Shown: piece after piece, positions 51,334 to 58,959 of the stretch
How the letters are laid out: every line of letters starts with the position of its first letter
How positions within the stretch are numbered: the first letter of the stretch is position 1
NCBI RefSeq assembly: GCF_003386535.1
Contig: NZ_QTTN01000026.1
Span: 29,009-93,008 of the forward strand
DNA length: 64,000 bases
From: Paenibacillus taihuensis
GTDB lineage: Bacteria; Bacillota; Bacilli; Paenibacillales; Paenibacillaceae
Direction of reading: 5' to 3'
The notes under the pieces: generated by a model
Database searches by the model: none
What the model was told of the DNA's origin: nothing
Seen by the model: the letters and a program-made list of their open reading frames with translations, nothing else
Position numbers and translations under genes: made by a program

Positions 51334-52284
51334 ATGCCATTGCCATCGGTTAAGAAAGTGATCGTCGTCGGAGAGCTGAACGTCGATTTGATTTTTGCAG
51401 ATTCCAACATCGTGCCGGAGCCGAACCGGGAGAAGCTGGTCCGGGATTTCCGGCTTGCGCTTGGCTCGTCTTCCGCGATAGCGGCAGCGGGATTAGCAGG
51501 GCTTGGGCTTGAAGTTGCTTTTGTCTCTATTGTGGGAGATGACGAGTTCGGGCACTTTTGCTTAAGGGAGCTGGCGCGGTTAGGCGTTGATGTCTCGCAT
51601 GTCGTGGTGGACAGCTCGGTCCGAACCGGCGTGACGCTGTCGCTGACCGATGAGCGAGATCGCTCGCTGCTTACGTTTATGGGATCGATTGGTTCTGTCA
51701 CGCCTTCGATGATTCCGGAGAAGCTGTTCCGCGAGGCATCGCATGTACACTTCGGTTCTTACTTTCTGCAAGATGCGATGCGTCCGCATTGGCTCGAACT
51801 GTTCAAGCTGGCGAAGGCTTGCGGCATGACGACCTCCTTCGATGCCGGCTGGGACCCCGCGGAGCATTGGGATCGTGAACGGTTGGCGGCTCTGCTCGCC
51901 TATGCCGATTGGTTTATCCCGAGCGAGGAAGAAGCGCTGCAGATCTTCGAGGCTGGCTCGGTTGAGGAGCTGCCGACGCGATTGCCTGCCGGGCGCGGGG
52001 CGGTTATTGTGAAATGCGGCAGCGCGGGGTCAGCTGGTGTTTATGCGGATGGGCGTGTGGTGTATTCGCCGCCGTTCACGGTTCAGCCGGTCGATACGAC
52101 CGGGGCTGGCGACTCGTTCAACGCCGGCTTCATCGCGGCGAAGCTGCGCGGCGAGTCGGATCGCGAAGCGCTCGAATACGCCAACGCTTGCGGCGCGCTG
52201 TCGACGCTAGCCATTGGCGGAGCTGGCACGGTTACGCTGGACGGCGTGGCGCGGTTTTGGCCGGAGGGGCGGTGGTTGGCGTGA
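51334..52284 (+). CDS. PfkB-family carbohydrate kinase
   Basis: This 316-aa kinase has the family's N-terminal motif (VIVVGELNVDLIFADSN), an internal substrate-binding loop (FRLALGSSSAIAAAGLAGLG), a lid region and the C-terminal signature with the catalytic Asp (VDTTGAGDSFNAGFIAAKL). It should transfer phosphate from ATP to a sugar hydroxyl, in the ribokinase/fructokinase group. The ribosome site is GGAGGCG just before the ATG. The last four bases overlap the start of the next kinase (GTGA), so the two are translationally coupled. Confidence 0.9.
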   Translation: MPLPSVKKVIVVGELNVDLIFADSNIVPEPNREKLVRDFRLALGSSSAIAAAGLAGLGLEVAFVSIVGDDEFGHFCLRELARLGVDVSHVVVDSSVRTGVTLSLTDERDRSLLTFMGSIGSVTPSMIPEKLFREASHVHFGSYFLQDAMRPHWLELFKLAKACGMTTSFDAGWDPAEHWDRERLAALLAYADWFIPSEEEALQIFEAGSVEELPTRLPAGRGAVIVKCGSAGSAGVYADGRVVYSPPFTVQPVDTTGAGDSFNAGFIAAKLRGESDREALEYANACGALSTLAIGGAGTVTLDGVARFWPEGRWLA

Positions 52285-53252
52285 CAGTTGAGGGAAAAGG
52301 CGGATCGCCGGACGTGTCGATCGTGTGCGTCTCGCTGAACACCGCTATCGATAAGCGGCTGCTCGTTCCGGGGCTCCAGCTTGGCGCGGTCAATCGTGCG
52401 GTTCACGTCGACGCTACCGCAGGCGGCAAGGGATTGAACGTTGCACGTGCGGCGCAGTCGCTTGGCACGGATGTGCTGGCTGTTGGCTTCGCTGGAGGCA
52501 GCAACGGGGATTGGATTAGGGGGAAGCTCGATATGATCGGGCTTCCTCATCAGATGGTGCCAATTGCGGGTGAAAGCCGGATTTGCCTCAATATGATTGA
52601 TGAATATACCAGTCGATCGACTGAAGTGCTCGAGCCGGGACCGGAAATATTGGCTGCGGAAAAGGAGCAGTTCCTTGCGTTGTGGCATTTGTTGTGTAAG
52701 CCAGGTCGATGGCTGACACTTTCGGGCAGCTTGCCGCGGGGGCTTGGCGATGGCTTCTATGCGGAGCTTGTTGCATTGGCGCGAGAAGTCGGAGCGTTCG
52801 TCGTGCTGGATACGAGCGGCAAGCCGCTGAAGCTCGGCGTTGCAGGCGGACCGCACACGGTGAAGCCGAACGAGGAGGAGTTTCGGCAATGGTGTGGCGC
52901 GGATCCGCGTGATCACGCTGCGGTACGGCGTGTGGCCGAGGAGCTCGGCAGCGACTACGGCGTACAGACGCTGCTCGTGTCACTGGGGCGCGAAGGCTGC
53001 CTCGCGGCCAAGCCGGACGGCCGTTTATGGCTCGCGGTCCCCCCGGCGGTGGACGCCGTCAACCCGGTCGGCAGCGGCGACTCCTTCGTCGCCGGCTGGA
53101 CCGTCGCCTGCTCGCGCGGACTCGGCGTGCCGGACGCGCTGCGCTGCGCCGTTGCCGCGGGCACCGTCAACGCGATGTCCCCGGGCACCGGCGAAGTGAG
53201 CCGCGACGCAGCGGAGGCGATGGCGTCACGGGTTATCGTGACGGAGCTTTGA
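52281..53252 (+). CDS. PfkB-family kinase, 1-phosphofructokinase / tagatose-6-phosphate kinase type
   Basis: The GTG start at 52281 overlaps the previous stop codon. The 323-aa product has VCVSLNTAIDKRLLVPGL and TAGGKGLNVARAAQSLG, the motifs of the FruK/LacC subgroup that act on sugar phosphates. It also has the catalytic NPVGSGDSFVAGWTVA signature. With the first kinase it could convert a sugar first to a monophosphate and then to a bisphosphate, which an aldolase would cleave. That two-step idea is an inference from the pairing. A good terminator follows. Confidence 0.85.
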   Translation: MTVEGKGGSPDVSIVCVSLNTAIDKRLLVPGLQLGAVNRAVHVDATAGGKGLNVARAAQSLGTDVLAVGFAGGSNGDWIRGKLDMIGLPHQMVPIAGESRICLNMIDEYTSRSTEVLEPGPEILAAEKEQFLALWHLLCKPGRWLTLSGSLPRGLGDGFYAELVALAREVGAFVVLDTSGKPLKLGVAGGPHTVKPNEEEFRQWCGADPRDHAAVRRVAEELGSDYGVQTLLVSLGREGCLAAKPDGRLWLAVPPAVDAVNPVGSGDSFVAGWTVACSRGLGVPDALRCAVAAGTVNAMSPGTGEVSRDAAEAMASRVIVTEL

Positions 53253-53265
53253 TAAGAGTTAGGCG

Positions 53266-53293
53266 AGGACAGCCAGTACGGCTGTCCTTTTTG
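53266..53293 (+). terminator. rho-independent terminator of the kinase operon
   Basis: GGACAGCC / GGCTGTCC with a 5-nt loop is followed by TTTTTG, 14 bp after the stop codon. Confidence 0.8.
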
Positions 53294-53333
53294 TATTTTC
53301 TCACCTTTCGCCGCTTTTTGCCCCAAAGTAGAG

Positions 53334-53859
53334 CCTCCAGGTAACTACATTTACTCAAACTGTCGCTTTTCCGCCAATGAAGCGCCCCCAGGTATCTACA
53401 TTTGCTCAAACTGCTGCTTCTCCACCAATGTAGCGCCTCCAGGTATCTACATTTGCTCAATGTGTCGCTTTTCCACCAATGTAGAGCCTCCAGGTAACTA
53501 CATTTGCTCAAACTGCTGCTTCTCCACCAATGCAGTCAATCAAACCAGCTACTTTCCCTCTTCCCCTGGGATTTCCACCAATGTAGTCCACTAAACCAGC
53601 TACTTTCTCTCTCCCCTCCGAATTTCCACCAATGTAGTCCACCAAACCAGCTACTTTTACTCTTCTCCCCGGAGTATCCCAGAGGGATACACATTGGGAT
53701 AATTTCGCCGATTTCTGCTAATGAGTATCCCTAGGGGATACTCATCACTGCGTTTTCGCCAATTTCATCGAATGTGTGTCCCTGAGGGATACTCATTGCG
53801 ACAATTTCGTCGATTTCTGCGTAAGAGTATCCCTGGAGGATACTCATACGCATCAAACC
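53334..53859. repeat. 51-nt-period minisatellite with three sequence classes
   Basis: Repeat units start at 53334, 53385, 53436 and 53487 (class A, CTCCAGGTAACTACATTTG). In the same 51-nt register they continue at 53524, 53575 and 53626 (class B, CCACCAATGTAGTCCAC), and at 53672, 53723, 53774 and 53825 (class C, GAGTATCCCNNGGGGATACTC). Successive units within each class are exactly 51 nt apart. A shared anchor resembling CCACCAATGTAG occurs in every class at the matching phase. Class C is palindromic. No gene is convincing in this stretch. Confidence 0.8.
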
Positions 53860-53872
53860 TCCCAAAAACCAG

Positions 53873-53899
53873 AAAGAGGATCCCCCAAGGATCCTCTTT
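53873..53899 (-). terminator. terminator of the eight-gene operon
   Basis: An inverted repeat AAAGAGGATCC / GGATCCTCTTT with a 5-nt loop lies 48 bp after the dehydrogenase stop. It is contiguous with a CTCTTTC heptanucleotide run. Confidence 0.6.
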
Positions 53900-53935
53900 C
53901 CTCTTTCCTCTTTCCTCTTTCCTCTTTTCTCTTTC
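53893..53935. repeat. CTCTTTC heptanucleotide tandem run
   Basis: About six units of CTCTTTC follow the terminator's right arm. It is the only short repeat in this region whose unit is not a multiple of three, and it is non-coding. Confidence 0.7.
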
Positions 53936-53946
53936 TCATCTCTACC

Positions 53947-55065
53947 TCACTCCCCACGCTCGCGCCAATTCAAAATAACGCCGCAAGCGCGGTCCTTATG
54001 ATTCAGCAGCAACTCATACGCCTGCTTCGCCTCCGTACTCGGCAGCCGGTGCGTGATGAATGGCTCCACGCGGAGTGCTCCGCTCTGAATCATGCCGAGC
54101 ACCTCGCGGTACAGTTCGCCCGAAGTCGGCAAACCATCGACTCCTTTGAGCGAAGCATGCGCTCCCGTCACACTTACACCCTTCCGATGGATCAAGTCGT
54201 ACACATTCAGCGTCACGAGCCCCCGCGTCGAGCCTAGCAGGATGACTTGGCCGAGCACGCGGCACAGCTCCAGTGCAGTAATAACCAGCTCCGGCACACC
54301 GCTCGCTTCTACAACGATGTCCGCATCCTTGCCACCAGTGATGCGGCGGACATCCACTCGAATATCCTCCGCCCCACCGTCACCGGACAGCACAACATGC
54401 TCCACACCAGTCCGCTTCGCCAGCTCCAGCCGCTCCGGCACGACGTCGATTCCGATCGGTATCGCGCCGCGCTGCGCGAACAGCTGGGCCGCCAAGTTGC
54501 CGACGAGCCCCATGCCGAGGACGGCAACATAGTCGCCCGGCTTCACGCGGGACAGGAGCACCGACGTCATCGATATTTCGGCGATTCGCCCGAACAGCGC
54601 AAGCTCCGGCTGCAGCCCTTCAGGCATCCGCACGACCAAATCTTCCGTCGCTTCCATCACTTCATAATTCGCGTGATGCGCCGCCGTAAAGACATGGTCG
54701 CCGCGCGCAAACCCGCTCGCCGCTCCCGCTTCCAACACCTCGCCAACTGTCGCATACCCCGGATAGAATGGGAACTTTGCGAACCGATTCGCCGGATTCG
54801 GCAGGTCAATGTGCGTCCCCGTATACAAGGCCAGCTCCGTTCCCGGGCTGATCAGGCTGTAATGCGTTTCTACCAAAACATCACGCTCACCTACCTGCAA
54901 CGCCGCCCCGTCAACGCTCTCTTCAACCTCGACCGTGAAAGGCTCTGGAAACCGCAGTTTCGTTATAAGCCGCGTCGCCCTCACGTCCGTCACGTCCATC
55001 ACGTCCGTCACTCCCGACACTTCCGTCGCTTCCGACATCTCCGACATCTCCGACATCTCCGACAT
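53947..55065 (-). CDS. zinc-type medium-chain dehydrogenase
   Basis: The core is an MDR-fold protein. It has a GroES-like domain (VLVETHYSLISPGTELALYT), an NAD(P)-binding domain with LGMGLVGNLAAQLFAQRG, and VVEASGVPELVITALELCRV. The catalytic zinc ligands are poorly conserved, as in the bi-domain oxidoreductases associated with sugar operons. The N-terminus is unusual. A run of MSE and TDV triplets encoded by a 9-nt repeat precedes the natural-looking start RATRLITKLRFPEPF. Four in-frame ATGs (from 55065) and a GTG at 54984 are all possible starts. It overlaps the ROK gene. It probably oxidises or reduces a sugar alcohol. Confidence 0.8.
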   Translation of the reverse strand: MSEMSEMSEMSEATEVSGVTDVMDVTDVRATRLITKLRFPEPFTVEVEESVDGAALQVGERDVLVETHYSLISPGTELALYTGTHIDLPNPANRFAKFPFYPGYATVGEVLEAGAASGFARGDHVFTAAHHANYEVMEATEDLVVRMPEGLQPELALFGRIAEISMTSVLLSRVKPGDYVAVLGMGLVGNLAAQLFAQRGAIPIGIDVVPERLELAKRTGVEHVVLSGDGGAEDIRVDVRRITGGKDADIVVEASGVPELVITALELCRVLGQVILLGSTRGLVTLNVYDLIHRKGVSVTGAHASLKGVDGLPTSGELYREVLGMIQSGALRVEPFITHRLPSTEAKQAYELLLNHKDRACGVILNWRERGE

Positions 55066-56068
55066 CTCCCCTATCCCCCTCCCTCGCACACTGCGCTGCG
55101 TAAGCAACCGCGCCGATCAAGCCTGCCGAGTCGCCGAGCGCTGCTTGGAGCACAACCGGCTTTTTCCAATGGACGTACCGGCTGTTGATTTTCTCCCGGA
55201 CGGGCCCGAGCAGCAGCTCACCCGCCTCCGCAACGCCGCCGCCGATAATGACCGCATCCGGATTGAGCAAGCAAACGGCTGTCAGCAGCTTCGAAGCGAG
55301 CACCTCCGAGGCATGGCGAAAAATTCCCTGAGCCGCACCATCTCCCAAACTCGCCGCCTGATAAACGTCATAAGCAGTGGGCTTCCGCCCGAGAGTACTC
55401 AGTGAAGTCCCGCCACCTAGAGAGGCTACTGCTTCTGCCGCCATCCGCGCAATCCCCGTTGCCGACACGATGCTTTCCACGCAGCCGCGTTCACCGCATG
55501 CGCATAACGCCGACTCCCCGGGAACCGGATCATGTCCGATTTCCCCTGCATAATAATTCCCGCCGCGCACCATCTGCCCATCCACGAAAGTCGCTGCCGC
55601 AATCCCCGTGCCGACAGTCAAGCACAGCACATTCCGATAGCCTTGCCCAGCGCCTGCCAGCACTTCGCCAAGCGCATAGATCCGCACGTCATTATCAATA
55701 AAAACATGAACGCCAAGCCTGCTGCTCATTTGCTCCGCTAGTGGAACACCGAACCAGCCCAGATTGGAGGCCGCCTCCGCCCTCCCGAGCACCGGATCCA
55801 CCCAACCGGGCACGCCCATGCCGCAGAGCGCCAAGCCATCCGTACAGCCAGCTTCCTCTGCGAGCCGCACGATTTCCTCATGCAGCAGGTCGAAGAACTC
55901 CGCCGGATGATCGGTTTTTCCAGGCAAATGGGGCAGCAGCGTAGGGATCGAACGTTTGCCAAGCAGTCGTCGAGATCGGTCAAAGACGCCAATTACCGTA
56001 TTTGTTCCGCCAATATCAACGCCAACGTATGCCTGCTTCAGCGAAGCAGAGGGCAGCTGCTCACTCAT
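54923..56068 (-). CDS. ROK-family sugar kinase
   Basis: The 381-aa product has the ATP-binding start GVDIGGTNTVIGVFD. The sugar/zinc centre GHDPVPGESALCACGERGCV is present with the CxCGxxGC Cys and a His ligand. A C-terminal GGGVAEAGELLLGPV also fits ROK kinases. It resembles N-acetylglucosamine or N-acetylmannosamine kinases, which fits NagA next door. From about residue 330 the natural end is replaced by a Gly-Asp-Val/Asp-Gly-Arg tail that runs through the 9-nt repeat and into the dehydrogenase gene. Its start overlaps the NagA stop by 8 bp (ATGAGTGA). Confidence 0.87.
   Translation of the reverse strand: MSEQLPSASLKQAYVGVDIGGTNTVIGVFDRSRRLLGKRSIPTLLPHLPGKTDHPAEFFDLLHEEIVRLAEEAGCTDGLALCGMGVPGWVDPVLGRAEAASNLGWFGVPLAEQMSSRLGVHVFIDNDVRIYALGEVLAGAGQGYRNVLCLTVGTGIAAATFVDGQMVRGGNYYAGEIGHDPVPGESALCACGERGCVESIVSATGIARMAAEAVASLGGGTSLSTLGRKPTAYDVYQAASLGDGAAQGIFRHASEVLASKLLTAVCLLNPDAVIIGGGVAEAGELLLGPVREKINSRYVHWKKPVVLQAALGDSAGLIGAVAYAAQCAREGDRGDVGDVGDVGDVGSDGSVGSDGRDGRDGREGDAAYNETAVSRAFHGRG
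54982..55071. repeat. 9-nt tandem repeat in a gene overlap, ten units
   Basis: Ten contiguous 9-nt units, from CACGTCCGT to CATCTCCGA, run from 54982 to 55071. Four adjacent units (55036-55071) are identical or nearly so. The repeat is translated in two frames: MSE/TDV triplets in the dehydrogenase and GDV/GRD triplets in the ROK protein. Each minus-strand unit of the recent group contains GGAG and ATG. Confidence 0.88.
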
Positions 56069-57260
56069 CCGAACCCCTCCGATAGACGGTTTTGCCTCGA
56101 ACGACGGTTTGCTGTATATTCAACTCCTGATCGAGAAGCACGAAATCCGCGTCTTTCCCGGATTCCAGCGACCCTTTTGCAGCGGAAACTCCGACTTGTC
56201 TTGCCGGTACAACCGTAAGCGAAGGCAGCACCTGCTCAAGCGTCAGTCCCGTAAACGAAATCACATTACGCAGCGCCTGACCCATCGTGAGCGCACTGCC
56301 GGCGAGGCTCGAACCGTCCTTCAAAAAGATTTGCCCGCCGTGCATCGTCACATCGCCATAATCCCCATCCGGAAGTCCGGCACAGGTTACCGCGTCTGTA
56401 ATCATACAGACGTTCAAAGGCCCTCGCGCCTCAAACAGCAATTTCACCACCGCCGGATGAACATGAATGCCATCGCAGATCAATTCGCAAGTCAGTTCTC
56501 TCAGAGTCAGACCGGCGCCGGCGAGTCCCGGCTCCCGATGATGAAGCGGGCTCATTCCGTTAAAATGATGCGTCGTATGCCGAAGTCCAGCGCGTACCGC
56601 CTCGCGAACCTGGTCATAAGTCGCATTGGAGTGTCCCGCCGACACCGTGATGCCAAGTCCCGTTAACTGGCGGACTGCCTCCATTCCGCCGTCCACCTCG
56701 GGAGCTAAAGTCACCAGCCGAATCTGCTGCCTCGCGGCTTCTACAATCTGCTCGATCTCCTGCGCTGACGGCGTTCGGATATCCTCGATACTCTGTGCTC
56801 CACGCCGCAGTACATCGATATACGGTCCTTCGAGGTGAATGCCAATCAGCTGCGCTCCGCCTAAATCCCACTCATCGTCAAGAACGATCGAAGAAGCAGC
56901 ATCGAGTGCATGCAAAATCTGCTCAAGCGGAGCTGTCGTCGTGGTAGCGAGAAAAGAAGTCGTTCCATGCTTGGCATGAAAGCGGCTTATGCCATCCAGG
57001 TGCTCCCGCTCGGCAGCCATAACGCTGAAACCGTTGCCGCCGTGAATGTGAACGTCGATGAAGCCGGGCACGAGCAGCAGCCCGCTTGCATCATATACCG
57101 GCACATCTGCCGGAACCCCATGCTCCGCGCTATCGCCAATTGCCGCAATTCGCCCATTCTCATCCGTCAAAAGCAAGCCGCGCTCAATAATGCCATGCGG
57201 CGTATAAACCGCTGCGTTTGCGTAACAAGCTGCCCTGGTCGTCTCCCTCTCCTTCGCCAT
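56061..57260 (-). CDS. nagA: N-acetylglucosamine-6-phosphate deacetylase
   Basis: This is a TIM-barrel amidohydrolase of about 399 aa. The metal-site motifs are DVHIHGG, the Glu in GIHLEGPYI, the His in SAGHSNATYD, HHFNGMSPLHHREPG for substrate binding and the Asp in MITDAVTCAG. The enzyme removes acetate from GlcNAc-6-P to give glucosamine-6-P. GAGG stands 8 nt before the ATG at 57260; an ATG at 57281 overlaps the upstream gene and is less well placed. It is preceded by the creatininase-like gene and followed by the ROK kinase, overlapping by 8 bp. No NagB deaminase gene is in the window. Confidence 0.9.
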   Translation of the reverse strand: MAKERETTRAACYANAAVYTPHGIIERGLLLTDENGRIAAIGDSAEHGVPADVPVYDASGLLLVPGFIDVHIHGGNGFSVMAAEREHLDGISRFHAKHGTTSFLATTTTAPLEQILHALDAASSIVLDDEWDLGGAQLIGIHLEGPYIDVLRRGAQSIEDIRTPSAQEIEQIVEAARQQIRLVTLAPEVDGGMEAVRQLTGLGITVSAGHSNATYDQVREAVRAGLRHTTHHFNGMSPLHHREPGLAGAGLTLRELTCELICDGIHVHPAVVKLLFEARGPLNVCMITDAVTCAGLPDGDYGDVTMHGGQIFLKDGSSLAGSALTMGQALRNVISFTGLTLEQVLPSLTVVPARQVGVSAAKGSLESGKDADFVLLDQELNIQQTVVRGKTVYRRGSDE

Positions 57261-57270
57261 TCCAATCGCC

Positions 57271-58098
57271 TCATCCCTCATATGAATCGTCGAAACTCAG
57301 CATCCTCGCATAACGTCCCCCAGCAAACCGAACTAACCCGTCAACCTGCCTCTGCAAGCGCAGCTCTCCTTCCGCCGCCGTTGCCGCGGAATACGGCCGT
57401 TCGCCGCCGACGCCAAGATGCTCGCGTTCATGACCGTCATTCGTCGCCATGTTGACTCTATCGCCATGCAAATGGAGCATCATGCTCGTTTCAATAGCAG
57501 CGGCATGATCGCTGGCGCGGAGCGGATCGTCCGGCTCCATCAGCGTGTAATCCATAGAAAAGACGACCGGTTCCATGCCATCTTCACGCCCCAGGCGGTA
57601 GCACACTTCGTCGATGACATTTTGCTGGATGGACGGATTGTGCCCGGAGATCAGCACGACAAGCCGGAAGCCGCGGCTCAAGTAGTTGCGGCATGCGTTC
57701 TCGAGCAGCGCTGCGAACAGCTTGGTGTCGATGGAATAGAACGACCCCGGCAGCGCGTATCCTGCGGTGGCGTCCATGCCGTATCCAATGCCGAACCCCG
57801 CATCCCAATGGGCATCCGCTGCAAAATGAATCGCCGGCATCACGACACCGCCCGTCCGCCGAGCCGCCTCCAAACATAACCGCTCGGCCTTCAGCGAATC
57901 GACGCCAAGCGGATTATGCCGGCCATGCCACTCGAGCGTGCCGAGCGGCTGGTACGCAACCGGGAATTGCTCCTGAATCGCGAGCAGCTCGCCGGGGCGC
58001 AAATACTGAGCACGCACCTCCGCAGGTATCGGTTCCAGCGGAACCTCCCGCTTCACTCGTGCAGCGTCGTAATGCTTTTTCATCCTGCCCGCCCCCAT
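57271..58098 (-). CDS. creatininase-family amidohydrolase
   Basis: This 275-aa protein contains the family's metal-binding stretch (PLGTLEWHGRHNPLGVDSLK) with Glu, His and Asp ligands, a second ligand region (IHFAADAHWDAG) and a later LVVLISGHNPSIQQNVIDEV. The family hydrolyses cyclic amides or related C-N bonds, as in creatininase and formylpyrrole amidohydrolases. In sugar operons the substrate is usually unknown. Here it lies directly before NagA, so a role on an N-acyl or lactam sugar derivative is conceivable. It starts 13 bp after the isomerase gene. Confidence 0.85.
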   Translation of the reverse strand: MGAGRMKKHYDAARVKREVPLEPIPAEVRAQYLRPGELLAIQEQFPVAYQPLGTLEWHGRHNPLGVDSLKAERLCLEAARRTGGVVMPAIHFAADAHWDAGFGIGYGMDATAGYALPGSFYSIDTKLFAALLENACRNYLSRGFRLVVLISGHNPSIQQNVIDEVCYRLGREDGMEPVVFSMDYTLMEPDDPLRASDHAAAIETSMMLHLHGDRVNMATNDGHEREHLGVGGERPYSAATAAEGELRLQRQVDGLVRFAGGRYARMLSFDDSYEG

Positions 58099-58111
58099 CC
58101 CATCTAAGACT

Positions 58112-58936
58112 CTAAACGTGCTCTAGGTATCTGCTCTTAATGAGTGCGAGCGATTCGTCGCCATCCATCTCCCACACCGCATGATTGAAAATTTCCACCT
58201 CAATCGGACCCGAATAACCCGCCGCCTCAACGGCTTGCCGGATACGCCGCAGCTCAATGACGCCATCGCCCATCATGCCGCGTCCCATCAGCAGGTCCGG
58301 CGTCGGCACGATCCAATCGGACACATGGTAGCCGGCAATTCTACCAGCGGCTCTGGCAATTTGCTCATATAAAGCAGGGTCCCACCAAACGTGGAACACA
58401 TCCACGACAACCCCGACCTGCTCCGGCGTATACCGCTCCGCGATATCGTTCGCCTGCGAGAGCAGGTTAATGACCGAGCGCTCCGCCGCATACATCGGAT
58501 GAAGCGGCTCAATGCCCAGCCTAATGCCATGCGACTCGGCATAAGGAACAAGCTCCGCGATGCCTTCCTCCACCATCAGCCGCGCATCGGCAATGTCTTT
58601 GCCTGCGGCGGGGCCGCAGACGAGCACGAGCACATCCGTGCCGAGCTCCGCCGCTTCCTCCACCGCGCGGCGGTTATCGTCCATCCGCTTGCGCCGCTCC
58701 TCGGGCGTCGGCGCCGGGAACATGCCGCCCCGGCACAAGCTGGATACGCGCAAGCCGGAATCGCGTATCAGCCGCCGCGCTTCCGCCAAGCTCGGCATTT
58801 GCGCCAGCTTATGCCGCCACAGCGCAATCCCTGGTACGCCTGCGCGAAGGCAAGCGTCCGCCGCTTCCGGCAGCGACAGCCGATCCGTCGTAATCTGGTT
58901 TAAGCTGAGTCTTTCGTAATTCGTGAGCTCCTGCAT
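58112..58936 (-). CDS. sugar phosphate isomerase/epimerase, TIM barrel
   Basis: The ATG at 58936 follows AAGGGAGGA by 6 nt; the longer frame to 58960 is not needed. The 274-aa product belongs to the same AP2Ec/xylose-isomerase-like superfamily as the 48393 gene but is a distinct subgroup (LSLNQITTDRLSLPEAADAC, GIEPLHPMYAAERSV, VGVVVDVFHVWWDPALYEQI, IEVEIFNHAVWE). Glu and His metal ligands are visible. It begins 23 bp after the DUF993 gene, in the same operon. Confidence 0.85.
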   Translation of the reverse strand: MQELTNYERLSLNQITTDRLSLPEAADACLRAGVPGIALWRHKLAQMPSLAEARRLIRDSGLRVSSLCRGGMFPAPTPEERRKRMDDNRRAVEEAAELGTDVLVLVCGPAAGKDIADARLMVEEGIAELVPYAESHGIRLGIEPLHPMYAAERSVINLLSQANDIAERYTPEQVGVVVDVFHVWWDPALYEQIARAAGRIAGYHVSDWIVPTPDLLMGRGMMGDGVIELRRIRQAVEAAGYSGPIEVEIFNHAVWEMDGDESLALIKSRYLEHV

Positions 58937-58959
58937 ACGAATTCCTCCCTTCGCCTTCA

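Noticed and set aside
53233..53511. 92-aa minus-strand frame with repeated YLEALHWW units
   Set aside because: It is a translation of the class A 51-nt repeats, which stay open because 51 is a multiple of three. There is no ribosome site and the pattern breaks in classes B and C.
53334..53859. CRISPR array
   Set aside because: The 51-nt units are contiguous and diverge gradually. There are no unique spacers between identical repeats and no cas genes.
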